In this document: positions 17,456-27,078 of the stretch, one piece after another
Position numbering within the stretch: the stretch's first letter is position 1
Layout: each line of letters begins with the position of its first letter
The notes under the pieces: model-generated
Databases searched by the model: none
Told to the model about the DNA's origin: nothing
Seen by the model: the letters and a program-made list of their open reading frames with translations, nothing else
Assembly (NCBI GenBank): GCA_017484065.1
Contig: JAFUTX010000013.1
Coordinates: 1 to 64,000 of the forward strand
Source: Bacilli bacterium
GTDB lineage: Bacteria > Bacillota_I > Bacilli_A > RF39 > UBA660
Length of the DNA stretch: 64,000 bases
Reading direction: 5' to 3'
Position numbers and translations under genes: made by a program

Positions 17456-18089
17456 AACTAATTCTTGGATTATAAAAATATACTTCTGTTATATTTGCTG
17501 ATGAGTATAATTCATTAAGTTTTGTTAAATATGTACTTGTACCATTTAAAACTTTTCCGTTATTTAAATTGTAGCCAGCACGATACATAGCACTATATAC
17601 ATTACAGGTAGAAGTATATGTATTCTCAATATTATTTGACGATGCTGCTATATTATCGCTAATACTTTTAGAACTATAAGTATAATTTTCGCTTTTATAA
17701 TTTTGCATATTCTTAGGCTCACCAGTTGCATTTTCATACCCTATAGATCCTTTAGAATTTACTATTACAAAACTCATTTTTATGTCATCGTTATCATTAA
17801 TTATTAGGACACTGCCAACATATTTATCATCACTATAATTCTTTTCATAATATCCATTTTTGTTTAACCATTCCATTGAAATACATACATTTTTGCCACG
17901 CATATTACTGTTCTCATTGTAAGCTATCTCAGCTGCTCTGACCATTTCTTTTCCTTCATTAAATAATGTTTTTTCTTCTGATTTATTAATCATTGGAAGT
18001 ACTGCTACCATAGCTATTAGCATAACTATTCCTAAAATTGCTATAACTGCTAATAATTCTACTAATGTAAAACCTTTTTTCTTTTTCAT
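17454..18089 (-). CDS. Type IVa-style prepilin
   Basis: In this 211-residue protein the prepilin signal KKKKGFTLVELLAVIAILGI is followed by the hydrophobic helix IVMLIAMVAVLPMI, the block EGKEMVRAAEIAYNEN and VCISMEWLNKNGYY. These blocks are shared with four other prepilins here (19255, 21144, 23549, 27079). The globular part has a Cys pair candidate (NVCIS and TSTCNVYSA). It is expected to be cut after Gly by a prepilin peptidase, which is not in the window, and assembled by the Tad machinery at 21816-27060. The last point is inference from proximity. Confidence 0.88.
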   Translation of the reverse strand: MKKKKGFTLVELLAVIAILGIVMLIAMVAVLPMINKSEEKTLFNEGKEMVRAAEIAYNENSNMRGKNVCISMEWLNKNGYYEKNYSDDKYVGSVLIINDNDDIKMSFVIVNSKGSIGYENATGEPKNMQNYKSENYTYSSKSISDNIAASSNNIENTYTSTCNVYSAMYRAGYNLNNGKVLNGTSTYLTKLNELYSSANITEVYFYNPRIS

Positions 18090-18103
18090 TTATTATCGAC
18101 CAC

Positions 18104-19183
18104 CTATATTATTTTCTTTATTTCGTTATATATTGTTTCACTTGATTTCATTTTTTTATTTAAATTTAAATTATTCTTAATTTTATTATACTCAACATCA
18201 CTTTTTAGTAACTTATTAATAGTAGATGCCAAAATATCAGCATTTAAATTCTTTTCTTCAATCATAATAGCTAGATTTTTATTTTGTAAATCTAGTGCAT
18301 TATAGTATTGATGATTATTAGCTACATAAGGACTTGGTATATAGATAGCTGGAACATTTAATGAAAGTAATTCACTTATTGTTGATGCACCAGCTCTAGT
18401 AATTACTAGGTCAGTATTTTTAAATACACCAGATAAATTATCTATAAATGGTTTAACTATTAGATTATTATCATTTTTCATTAATTTATTTATATCTTCG
18501 TAATGACTATTGCCAGTTATAAATAAAATATTATAATTACTATCCTTTAGCTTACTAATCGTTTTAATAAACACTTCATTTAAAGTAGAACTCCCTAAAC
18601 TACCTGCTACAAATACGATTAACTTGTTTCTATCATTTTGAAATCCTAAATCTTTAGGAGATATAGCTTTAGTATTAATAGCATTTTCACTACAAGGATT
18701 ACCTGTATAAATAACATTACTGTTTTTAAAATACTTTTTGCTATCTGGAAATGATACACCAATTAAATCTACTTTTTTAGCTAAAGCAAGATTAGATTTA
18801 CCAGGTATGCTATTTTGTTCATGAATAAATGTTTTTATTCCTAATTTATGAGCTGCTTTAATAACTGGATATGTAACATATCCTCCTACTCCAATAACTA
18901 CATCTGGTTTAAAATCTTGCATTAATTTCAAACACTTTTTATATGCCTTTTTAATCAAGAAAATATTTTTTACATCTCTAACTATTTCTGTTTTACTAAA
19001 ACCATATATTTCTAAAGCTTCATACTTAATACCATGGTTTGGAACAATATCTTTTTCCATTCGATTATGTGTACCAATATATAATACATCTAAATTCTGT
19101 TCTTTTTCTTTAAACTTATTTATTATAGCTAAGGCTGGATAAATGTGTCCCCCAGTACCTCCTGCTGTTACAATAATTTTCAA
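18104..19183 (-). CDS. murG: UDP-GlcNAc:lipid I N-acetylglucosaminyltransferase MurG
   Basis: The 359-residue enzyme makes lipid II at the inner face of the membrane. Its signatures are VTAGGTGGHIYPALAII, GGYVTYPVIKAA, FIHEQNSIPGKSN and VITRAGASTISELLSL. The TTG at 19183 is the preferred start: AGGTGA lies 6-7 bases upstream and itself supplies the GTG that would otherwise open the frame at 19192. It is placed between two prepilin genes, an unusual setting for a core cell-wall gene. Confidence 0.95.
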   Translation of the reverse strand: MKIIVTAGGTGGHIYPALAIINKFKEKEQNLDVLYIGTHNRMEKDIVPNHGIKYEALEIYGFSKTEIVRDVKNIFLIKKAYKKCLKLMQDFKPDVVIGVGGYVTYPVIKAAHKLGIKTFIHEQNSIPGKSNLALAKKVDLIGVSFPDSKKYFKNSNVIYTGNPCSENAINTKAISPKDLGFQNDRNKLIVFVAGSLGSSTLNEVFIKTISKLKDSNYNILFITGNSHYEDINKLMKNDNNLIVKPFIDNLSGVFKNTDLVITRAGASTISELLSLNVPAIYIPSPYVANNHQYYNALDLQNKNLAIMIEEKNLNADILASTINKLLKSDVEYNKIKNNLNLNKKMKSSETIYNEIKKII

Positions 19184-19254
19184 TTTAATCACCTATTATA
19201 TTTTATTCTAATTGTAACTTAATATAGCATTTTTACTTACTATATCCAAGACAA

Positions 19255-19797
19255 TTACATAGTAGGACTATAGTAATATGTGTTATGTTTATAGTCACTT
19301 GAACTACCATTATGATTATTTGAAGTATTCAATTCCGTTTCACCACATAATGATAATAATCCAAGCTTATTAGTTTTATTATATGCTGTTCTAAATGTGC
19401 TTGAATCATCTTTAAAGTCAACCATATTATTAAGATTATAACTACCATTATAACCAAAACTTCCATTTTCATTAGCTATAATGTATTTTTTAGTGGTATC
19501 ATTAATATATACACTACCTGCATATCCATCACTTTTACCCTTAGGGTAGTATCCTTTATTATATAAATATTCCATAGATACACAAACTACTTTTCCACGC
19601 ATTCCATCTTCATTATTAGCATAAGCTAGTTCTGCGGCTTTAACTAAACTTTTTCCTTCATCAATTAGTGCTTTTTGCTCTGATTTATCAATCATTGGTA
19701 AAACTGCTACTACAGCAATTAACATAACTATTCCAAGTATTGTAATTACTGCTAATAATTCAACTAATGTAAAACCTTTTTTATTCACTTTATACAC
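19255..19797 (-). CDS. Type IVa-style prepilin
   Basis: The 180-residue protein starts MYKVNKKGFTLVELLAVITI, with cleavage expected after Gly and Glu at +5. It shares the blocks DEGKSLVKAAELAYANNEDG and VVCVSMEYLYNKGYYPKG with its paralogues but has a shorter, Asn/Ser-rich C-terminus ending in YYYSPTM. It sits between murG and an O-antigen-ligase-like gene. Members of this size are probably shaft or minor pilins, whereas the two with 450-500 residues carry an added C-terminal domain. Confidence 0.88.
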   Translation of the reverse strand: MYKVNKKGFTLVELLAVITILGIVMLIAVVAVLPMIDKSEQKALIDEGKSLVKAAELAYANNEDGMRGKVVCVSMEYLYNKGYYPKGKSDGYAGSVYINDTTKKYIIANENGSFGYNGSYNLNNMVDFKDDSSTFRTAYNKTNKLGLLSLCGETELNTSNNHNGSSSDYKHNTYYYSPTM

Positions 19798-19848
19798 ACC
19801 TTTCTATTATAAATCTATCATATTATTAATAAGATAACAATTATTTTT

Positions 19849-21123
19849 TTAATCTTTTACAAATTTACTGTTAAATATTCCACTATTTAAAAGTCCTAAT
19901 ATAATATAAAATATAGGAGCTACTTGAATAACACTTATATTAAAGAAAGCTTGAATTAAATAAGCAATATAACATAAAAATATTGCATATATGTATTCAT
20001 CTCTATCTTTTTGCCTAAAAGTTTTTATTATGGTTGTTATTATTAAGAATAAATATAAAACTAAACTAAAAATACCCTCTGTAATAAATTTTTGTAAATA
20101 TTCATTATGAGCCTTATCAAAGCATTCATATTTTTTATCAACTGTTGTACATATATAGTTGCCCCTATTAATAAAAGAAAAATTATCTATTCCTATTCCG
20201 TGTAAAAAATACTTATTAGTATGTTTTAAAGTTTCTTTCCATACATATATTCTACTATTGCCTAACTTATCATATTCTTTATTCTTTATTATCATATATA
20301 CTCCATTAATGCTTTTATTTATATTATATGATAATCGATTATTTATAACCTTATTAAAAACAAATATCAATGCTCCAAATATAACAAATATTAAAAATAT
20401 TTTTTTAATATTTACTCTATTAATTCTTTTAGTTAATGTAAATACTAGAATGAATAAAAAAGCTAGAATACAACTCATAGTATTGCCTATAACTAGCCCA
20501 TAACCAAATAATATAGTTAGTAGCCAATACTTAATTTTTTTATTATTTAAAAGAAGTCCATACACATAGCATAAACACGCTAAGATATATGTCGAATAAA
20601 AATTAGGGTTAGATAAAGTACCACTAGCAAATTTATAATTAGCACTATAATTATTACCTCTATAATATCCAAATATATTATTTATGCGTAAAGTTTGAAT
20701 GGTTCCTAAAATTATTTGATAGATTCCAAAAACTATTATTAGTCTCATAATACTATGATATTTTTCCTTATTGATTATGGTCGATAATAAAAAGAATGAA
20801 TAATATGAAATTATAACCCATAAACCTTCATATCTATTAACTATTCCAAAAAGAGCTACAACTTTATTATAAGCATAATTGTATGATATAAATCCACAGA
20901 TAGTTAATAATACTATAATTAGATCTTTATAATTAATCTTTCTAATGTATAGTATCTTATATAAAAGGTAGAAAACTAAAGATATTAGCCCAAGAATTAT
21001 TATGCCAACAGAAAACCAAAAATTATCTATTTTAAATAGTATTTTTAAGGTTGTAGCAACATTTAGGTAAATAATTATTAAATAAACTATATAGCAATTA
21101 ATTAAATCAAATATTTTTTTCAT
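19849..21123 (-). CDS. O-antigen ligase/polymerase-like membrane protein (Wzy_C family)
   Basis: The 424-residue protein has about ten membrane segments. The family loop is visible as RIYVWKETLKH, GIGIDNFSFINRG and CFDKAHNEYLQKFITEG, where the His-Asn-Glu-Tyr motif is typical of O-antigen ligase-like enzymes. The whole protein matches the N-terminal half of the fusion at 38566-40914. Ligases of this family transfer glycans from a lipid carrier; some glycosylate pilins (PglL, PilO type). Lying between prepilin genes, it may be a pilin O-glycosyltransferase, which is inference from context only. Confidence 0.75.
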   Translation of the reverse strand: MKKIFDLINCYIVYLIIIYLNVATTLKILFKIDNFWFSVGIIILGLISLVFYLLYKILYIRKINYKDLIIVLLTICGFISYNYAYNKVVALFGIVNRYEGLWVIISYYSFFLLSTIINKEKYHSIMRLIIVFGIYQIILGTIQTLRINNIFGYYRGNNYSANYKFASGTLSNPNFYSTYILACLCYVYGLLLNNKKIKYWLLTILFGYGLVIGNTMSCILAFLFILVFTLTKRINRVNIKKIFLIFVIFGALIFVFNKVINNRLSYNINKSINGVYMIIKNKEYDKLGNSRIYVWKETLKHTNKYFLHGIGIDNFSFINRGNYICTTVDKKYECFDKAHNEYLQKFITEGIFSLVLYLFLIITTIIKTFRQKDRDEYIYAIFLCYIAYLIQAFFNISVIQVAPIFYIILGLLNSGIFNSKFVKD

Positions 21124-21134
21124 AATAATAAAAA

Positions 21135-21153
21135 AGGATATATTTAATATCCT
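21135..21153 (-). terminator. Terminator after prepilin gene
   Basis: AGGATAT at 21135-21141 pairs with ATATCCT at 21147-21153, with a T run on the minus strand. Confidence 0.8.
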
Positions 21154-21752
21154 GAGGCAAGTGATCCTCCATTACTATTTATAGTATCTTCTAAATTGCT
21201 ATAACTTATAACATAATAAATACTATTTTGATAACCTGCAGCAAAAACGCTACCATCATCTCCTCTTTTTGCGCAATAATCGTTAAATAGTTCCACAGAT
21301 TCTCCACCTAAAACATACTGAGACAAAGTTTTAGTTCCTATATTATTAAAACTGAAGTTTTCAACTGTAGGATTCTCATCATTTATATTAAGATTTTTAT
21401 ACCCGTATCCTGAAGTACTTGCAATCCATACACGTTTAGTGTAAGCGTTTCCTTCTTTCACAATTTTTACAGAGCCAACATAACCATCTTTGCCTGATTT
21501 TTCATAATATCCAAGTTCATTTAACATATCAAGCGAATATACAACATTTTTTCCTCTTAAATTTAATTCATTAGCAGCATATGCTAAATCAGCTGCTTTA
21601 ACCAAACTTTTAGCTTCATCTAATAATGCTTTTTGTCTTGATTTACTAATCATTGGTATAACTGCTACAACAGCAATTAACATAACTATTCCAAGTATTG
21701 TAATAACTGCTAATAATTCTACTAGTGTAAAACCTTTTCTATTTTTTATCAT
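21144..21752 (-). CDS. Type IVa-style prepilin
   Basis: The 202-residue protein starts MIKNRKGFTLVELLAVITIL, followed by the family blocks DEAKSLVKAADLAYAANE and VVYSLDMLNELGYYEKSGK. The ATG at 21752 has GGAGG 8 bases upstream and is preferred over the earlier ATG at 21773. The C-terminus has one Cys and ends GGSLASGY. It is the first prepilin downstream of the tadBC genes and the last gene before a terminator, so it probably closes the Tad operon. Confidence 0.87.
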   Translation of the reverse strand: MIKNRKGFTLVELLAVITILGIVMLIAVVAVIPMISKSRQKALLDEAKSLVKAADLAYAANELNLRGKNVVYSLDMLNELGYYEKSGKDGYVGSVKIVKEGNAYTKRVWIASTSGYGYKNLNINDENPTVENFSFNNIGTKTLSQYVLGGESVELFNDYCAKRGDDGSVFAAGYQNSIYYVISYSNLEDTINSNGGSLASGY

Positions 21753-21815
21753 TTTTACTTTCCTCCATATCATAAAAATATCATATTATTAAATATATAA
21801 CAATATTTTTTTTCT

Positions 21816-22517
21816 TTAACTATTTAGAAAATTAATTATTACTGGTGCTAAAATCAATAATAGCATTAATGGTACAAAGAATAATACTGATATTGCACTA
21901 ATCTTTGTAGGAAGTTTGGCTATTCTTGCTCTAACATCAAGAAGTTGTTTTTCTCTTAAATAATCTATTTGGTTATATAATGAATCAATAATACTATTAC
22001 CAAATATTGTTGATTGAGTAATATTTAGAATTGTATTATTAATAGTTTCACTAGGAATTCTTACTTTCATTGCTTCTAAGCTTTCAGTTAAGCTTTTACC
22101 AAGTTTTACTTCATCTAAAGTTTTTTGAAATTCAGCAGACATTTCACTATCAATATTACTACAAGTTAGGTCTAGTGCACCTTTTAAATTCCTACCGCTT
22201 TCAAGAGTTAATGCTAAAACTTCAAAAAAGAATAAAGCTTCTACTTCTAACTTTTTGCCTCTCTTTTTTATTTGCCAATCTAAAACTAGATATTCACTTA
22301 AAATGTAAAATAACAAAGTAATAATTGGTGCTAAAAAGAAGCCATACTTATTTGTAACCATAATAATAAAGAAGATAAATAAACTAATAAGTAATCTAGT
22401 ATTTAATAAATCTATAGCATTATATTTACAATAAACTCCTAATAGTTTAATTTTGTTACTTATTTTCTCAATAGTCTTTTCACGATATATTTTTAAAATT
22501 ATACTATTTTGTTTCAT
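21816..22517 (-). CDS. tadC: Tad pilus inner-membrane platform protein TadC
   Basis: The 233-residue type II secretion F domain protein has membrane segments at about residues 45-85 and at the C-terminus (LFFVPLMLLLILAPVIINFL). The cytoplasmic helical domain between carries LALTLESGRNLKGALDL and LGKSLTESLEAM. It starts one base inside the tadB stop (TAATG), so the two platform proteins are translationally coupled. It should form the pilus-assembly platform that the TadA motor works on. Confidence 0.85.
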   Translation of the reverse strand: MKQNSIILKIYREKTIEKISNKIKLLGVYCKYNAIDLLNTRLLISLFIFFIIMVTNKYGFFLAPIITLLFYILSEYLVLDWQIKKRGKKLEVEALFFFEVLALTLESGRNLKGALDLTCSNIDSEMSAEFQKTLDEVKLGKSLTESLEAMKVRIPSETINNTILNITQSTIFGNSIIDSLYNQIDYLREKQLLDVRARIAKLPTKISAISVLFFVPLMLLLILAPVIINFLNS

Positions 22518-23527
22518 TAAAATTCCACCTTTAATACCTTTCTAATTATAAGTACATATGCAATATAAATACTTAGAATTAATATAGCTGCTATGTAACC
22601 CAATGTTGTCGTATATAAAGGTTTAAAATAACTTGGATTTAACAAAACTATTATAAATGTAAATATAAAAGGTAAACTTATTAATATTCGATATACAAAT
22701 ACACTTGATGCTGTTAAACTATTTAACTCATTTTGCAACTTTTTCTTATCAAAGAATGATTTTTCTATCATTGAAAATACCTTAACTATATTACCACCAG
22801 TTTTATTAAGTAGTGATAAGGATGATGTTATATACTTTGCGTCTTCTAGCTTTACCCTTTCATAAAAACGATTAAATACTACATCAATACTTAATCCATA
22901 TGTAATATCTAAATATATCTTTTTAAATTCATCACTAATTGGGCCATCTAATTCATCTTTAACTATTTCTATCGCTTGCATAATATTACGTCCAGATTTA
23001 AAGGCATTATTCATAATTATAATAGCTTTAAGTAAATCATCTGCTACTTGTTTACGTTTCTTTTGAAATTGAATATTAAGAGCAATATCAGGTAAAAAGA
23101 AGCCAATTATAAAAGTTAACATTAATGAAAATATATTTAAATTTGTATATTGAAACATTATTGTAATTATATTAAGAATAGTAAAAATAAAAGCAAGAAG
23201 AAATTTCATTGAAACATAATCAATACCATCTTTAAATTCTTTTTCATCATAAGTAATATGTTTCTCATAACGTTTGCCAAAATTAGATAGTACTATAGAA
23301 TGTTTTAATATATTAGAATTAGCTCGTATAATTCTCCACATTAAATCATACATTCTATCAAAATAAGATTTTTCATTATCTTTAATACTAGTTAAAGCAA
23401 ACTTAGATATTCTTTTTTCAAATCTCATTGAAGTAGAAAGTCTTAGAAAAAAGACTATTAAGAATAATAATATAACAATAGATATAATTTGTACTATCAA
23501 GACTTCCCATATTATTTCTTCTTGCAT
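22517..23527 (-). CDS. tadB: Tad pilus inner-membrane platform protein TadB
   Basis: The 336-residue protein has an N-terminal membrane segment (about residues 10-30), two central segments (about 108-150), a type II secretion F domain (AFKSGRNIMQAIEIVKDEL, LLNKTGGNIVKVFSMIEKSF) and two C-terminal segments. Layout and size match TadB. AAAGGAGG precedes the ATG. It lies between a large prepilin gene and tadC in one operon. Confidence 0.85.
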   Translation of the reverse strand: MQEEIIWEVLIVQIISIVILLFLIVFFLRLSTSMRFEKRISKFALTSIKDNEKSYFDRMYDLMWRIIRANSNILKHSIVLSNFGKRYEKHITYDEKEFKDGIDYVSMKFLLAFIFTILNIITIMFQYTNLNIFSLMLTFIIGFFLPDIALNIQFQKKRKQVADDLLKAIIIMNNAFKSGRNIMQAIEIVKDELDGPISDEFKKIYLDITYGLSIDVVFNRFYERVKLEDAKYITSSLSLLNKTGGNIVKVFSMIEKSFFDKKKLQNELNSLTASSVFVYRILISLPFIFTFIIVLLNPSYFKPLYTTTLGYIAAILILSIYIAYVLIIRKVLKVEF

Positions 23528-23548
23528 AGTTTACCTCCTTTTTATTCT

Positions 23549-24925
23549 TTATATTGATAATTGATATGGATTAGTAGATGTTCCTGCTCCTCCAGTTATT
23601 TTAACATTTGATTTTAAATACAAAACAGGACGAACACCTTTATCTTGACTTGATGTAGTATCTACAACATATCCATTTGAATTTATATAAACAGTCCAGC
23701 TAGAAGAATCGTGTGCTTTAGTTAACGTCCATTGGCTGTTACTAGTGTCAATCAACCAATCTTCTGTATAACAATCATTATAATTAGATAGTGCTTTAGT
23801 AAGACATGAAGCCCTTAATGAACCGCCAACGGCAAATCCATAATCACTTGGATATAGTAATCCAACAAAAGAACTATAGCTTGATTGCCTATTACTATAT
23901 GTTTTATTACTTCTTTCTGCTTGATACCATTGGCTAGCATTTATACTTTCCACATAATCATTATTCTCTTCAGTTGTTGATGAATATCCTCCTAAATAAT
24001 ACATTGCTTTATCAATTAAATTTTTATTATTTAAAGAATTATAATACTCATTATTTAAATAATTATATAGTGACGAAGATTGCCAAGCAGTATCTCCCAG
24101 ATTCCATTTCATTTCTCCCAAACTACTATTTAAAATTATTTTCATTCTTTTTTCTTTAGTGCCATTACCATCATCTACATTATTCATAACACCAATAATA
24201 CGCCATAACTCTCCATTAAATGATACATAATTATTAGGATTAGCTCCAATATATCTTAAGTTGTTATCACTTGTTCCATCGTAAGCTAATGATGTGTCTC
24301 CTTTTTCATATAATCTTGTTATAACCTCTGTAGCTTGATCCCAAAATACTCCATCATCATCTAGAGGTCTTTCTTCATCTTCACTTTCATAACCATAATT
24401 ATAAAATGCTATTAAATTAACACCACTAGCAATGCTGCCATTTGTACTTATAACTTCACCATTTAAATCTTCATCAGAATAAACTTGATCACATAAACAT
24501 GTTGATATACCAGCAGGCTTATCACTTGAGAAAGTTGGGTTCTCATCATTTATATTAACCATTCCAGAATTGCCAATACTACCATCTTTATTAGCGATTA
24601 CATATTTCTTTATTAATTTTCCATTTTGTTTAGTTAATAGTACGCTACCTTCATAACCATCAGAAACACCTTTTTCATAGTAACCGTTTTGTTTTAAATA
24701 TTCCATAGATACACAAACACTATCATTATTTATCATGTTACCTTGATTAGCAGCATATGCTACTTCCGCTGACTTAACTAACGTTTTACCTTCATCAACA
24801 AGGGCTTTATTTTTACTTTTTCGCATAGTAGGAAGTATTGCTACTACAGCAATTAGCATAATTATTCCAAGTATTGCAATTACTGCTAATAATTCTACTA
24901 ATGTAAAACCTTTTTGTTTTTTCAT
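23549..24925 (-). CDS. Large prepilin with C-terminal lectin-like/DUF6273-like domain
   Basis: In this 458-residue protein the prepilin signal MKKQKGFTLVELLAVIAILG and the shared pilin blocks (DEGKTLVKSAEVAYAANQ, VCVSMEYLKQNGYYEKG) occupy about the first 140 residues. From about residue 230 a second domain follows: LRYIGANPNNYVSFNGELWR, later YPSDYGFAVGG, QWTLTKAHDSSSW and GVRPVLYLKSNVKI. The second domain is shared with the SipW-type proteins at 32920-38454 and 51241. Its C-terminal loop here is AT-rich, unlike the GC-rich loops in those at 32920 and 36082. The start at 24925 has AGGAGG 6 bases upstream. It is probably a pilus-borne adhesin. Confidence 0.82.
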   Translation of the reverse strand: MKKQKGFTLVELLAVIAILGIIMLIAVVAILPTMRKSKNKALVDEGKTLVKSAEVAYAANQGNMINNDSVCVSMEYLKQNGYYEKGVSDGYEGSVLLTKQNGKLIKKYVIANKDGSIGNSGMVNINDENPTFSSDKPAGISTCLCDQVYSDEDLNGEVISTNGSIASGVNLIAFYNYGYESEDEERPLDDDGVFWDQATEVITRLYEKGDTSLAYDGTSDNNLRYIGANPNNYVSFNGELWRIIGVMNNVDDGNGTKEKRMKIILNSSLGEMKWNLGDTAWQSSSLYNYLNNEYYNSLNNKNLIDKAMYYLGGYSSTTEENNDYVESINASQWYQAERSNKTYSNRQSSYSSFVGLLYPSDYGFAVGGSLRASCLTKALSNYNDCYTEDWLIDTSNSQWTLTKAHDSSSWTVYINSNGYVVDTTSSQDKGVRPVLYLKSNVKITGGAGTSTNPYQLSI

Positions 24926-24935
24926 ATTTTGCCTC

Positions 24936-26267
24936 CTATTTTTGGAATATATCATCGACATCAGTTATACCTTTACTGACAATTTTCTTATAAACTTTTG
25001 GTACATAATCATAAAGAATATATTCACCATCTACTTCGCCATTTTCGGTTAAACCTTTTTGTTTAAATGCAAATATTTCTTTTAGTTCAATATTATAGTC
25101 TTCTTTAATTCTTGTTAATTCACAAATACTAGTTACTTTTCTCTTACCATCGCTCATACGATCGATATTTACAACTATATCTAAAGCATTAAAGATGTAT
25201 TCTCTTACCGCCTTAATTGGAATATCAATCCCACTCATTAAAACCATCGTTTCAAGTCTATGTAAGGCATCTTCAGGGCCATTAGCATGGAGTGTAGTTA
25301 GAGACCCATCATGACCTGTATTCATTGCTTGTAACATATCAAATGCTTCTTTACCACGAACTTCTCCAACAATTATTCTATCTGGTCTCATACGAAGAGA
25401 ATTAATAACTAAATCTCTTATAGTTACTTCTCCTTCACTTTCATAATTCATCATTCTTGTTTCCAAACTTATAACATGTCCTTGATTTAACTTTAATTCA
25501 GCAGCATCTTCAATTGTTATAATACGTTCATCATGATTAATAAACGAACTCAAAACATTTAATAATGTAGTTTTACCACTACCAGTACCACCGCAGACTA
25601 AGATGTTTAATTTAGCTTCTACTGCCGCTTTTAAAAATCTAGCCATATATGGAGTCATTGACCCAATTCTAATAAATTCATCAATATCTGCCATGCTTTC
25701 TTTAAACTTACGAATAGTTACAACTGGTCCTTTAGTAGATAATGGTGGTATAACTGCATTAATACGACTACCATTTTCTAATCTAGAATCTACCATTGGA
25801 TTAGAAGCATCAATAGTTCTACCCATTGGTTGAATCATTCTTTGTACAGTTCTAATAATGTGTTCATCATTAATAAAACTAATGCTATCATCTTTAATTA
25901 TTTGGCCATCTATTTCGATATAAACCTCTTTAGGAGAATTAACCATTATTTCAGTTACATTCTTATCTTCTAATAACTCTGATATTGGTCCATAACCATT
26001 TATCTCATTATCAATTAAATTAAATAAATGACTTCTCTCTAAATTAGTTAAATCGTAACCTTCAATAGTAGCATCAATCTCATCATTAATCCATTCGTTA
26101 AGCAGTTTATCTTGAGGCATTTCTTTGTCAATTAGATTTTCTACTATTTTAGTTCTTAAATTATCTAATAGTTTTTTATCGGGAAATATATCGTAATCAG
26201 AAACAGAAGTTATATTATGAGTTTTATGTTCTATTTCAAATGCTTTACTAAGTCCACCTCTACTCAT
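24936..26267 (-). CDS. tadA: Tad pilus assembly ATPase TadA (CpaF)
   Basis: The 443-residue secretion motor has an N-terminal domain ([20 protein letters not shown]) and a C-terminal ATPase with Walker [18 protein letters not shown], the Asp box, and the Walker B/His box region [19 protein letters not shown] and [15 protein letters not shown]. These are hallmarks of the CpaF branch of the GspE/VirB11 ATPases. It overlaps the TadZ gene by 8 bases, with GGAGG just before its ATG. It should hydrolyse ATP to drive pilus assembly at the TadB/TadC platform. Confidence 0.93.
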   Translation of the reverse strand: MSRGGLSKAFEIEHKTHNITSVSDYDIFPDKKLLDNLRTKIVENLIDKEMPQDKLLNEWINDEIDATIEGYDLTNLERSHLFNLIDNEINGYGPISELLEDKNVTEIMVNSPKEVYIEIDGQIIKDDSISFINDEHIIRTVQRMIQPMGRTIDASNPMVDSRLENGSRINAVIPPLSTKGPVVTIRKFKESMADIDEFIRIGSMTPYMARFLKAAVEAKLNILVCGGTGSGKTTLLNVLSSFINHDERIITIEDAAELKLNQGHVISLETRMMNYESEGEVTIRDLVINSLRMRPDRIIVGEVRGKEAFDMLQAMNTGHDGSLTTLHANGPEDALHRLETMVLMSGIDIPIKAVREYIFNALDIVVNIDRMSDGKRKVTSICELTRIKEDYNIELKEIFAFKQKGLTENGEVDGEYILYDYVPKVYKKIVSKGITDVDDIFQK

Positions 26268-27060
26268 TTTTATCCTCCTTTGTTTCTTTATTTATCTCTT
26301 CTTCAGTATCTTTTAACAAATCTTTAGCTATTAACATAAATGTATGATAATCTTTATTAAATACATTAGGCATCTTTTTATCTAAAGTTATTATCTTACC
26401 ATCCATTACATAAGTATCTATTTCTTTGATAAAGAAATTACTAGTTAATGTATAATCGATATTAGCTTTTAAAATATTTTTAATATCATACATTGAGAAA
26501 TATTTTTTATATGGATCTCTACTATTATTAAGTAACACTTTGTAATTAGTCTCACCAATATCTTTAAAGATACTAATTAATGAACGCATATTTTTAATAT
26601 CTAATGGATCATTAGTAACCATAAATAAAATATTATCTACTTGATCAAGAGTTAAAATATTAAATTCATTGATAAAATGATTAGTATCAATTAAAACAAC
26701 ATCATACATATATTTAGCTTTATCAATAACTATTTCTGCATACTTACTATCTATTTTCATACCTTGTCTAGGATCTTTTGGACTAGGCAAAATATCGATA
26801 TAATCATCAAAATGTGTTACATATTCTTTAAAATCATGATAACGATTATTAGTATAATCATCAACAAAGTTATAGATATTCTTTTCAAATGGTTTATTAA
26901 GTGCTAAAGCTATACCTCCACCCGAAAAATCTAAATCAATAATTAATACTTTTTTTTCCAAAGACTCAAATATTCCAGCTAAATTGATAGCAGTAATCGT
27001 TTTACCTACTCCACCTTTAGCTGAAAATATACACATTGTTTTACCTTTTATTCTTTTCAT
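26260..27060 (-). CDS. tadZ: TadZ/CpaE-like MinD-ParA family ATPase
   Basis: The 266-residue protein begins with a deviant Walker A motif, FSAKGGVGKTITAINLAG, and has VLIIDLDFSGGGIALALN and YDVVLIDTNHFINEF. This is the MinD/ParA fold that places Tad machines in the cell. The N-terminal receiver-like domain of longer TadZ/CpaE proteins is absent. It lies immediately upstream of tadA and overlaps it, which supports the role. The 27 C-terminal residues are highly charged. Confidence 0.85.
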   Translation of the reverse strand: MKRIKGKTMCIFSAKGGVGKTITAINLAGIFESLEKKVLIIDLDFSGGGIALALNKPFEKNIYNFVDDYTNNRYHDFKEYVTHFDDYIDILPSPKDPRQGMKIDSKYAEIVIDKAKYMYDVVLIDTNHFINEFNILTLDQVDNILFMVTNDPLDIKNMRSLISIFKDIGETNYKVLLNNSRDPYKKYFSMYDIKNILKANIDYTLTSNFFIKEIDTYVMDGKIITLDKKMPNVFNKDYHTFMLIAKDLLKDTEEEINKETKEDKNE

Positions 27061-27078
27061 TTCATCACCTTTTATTCT

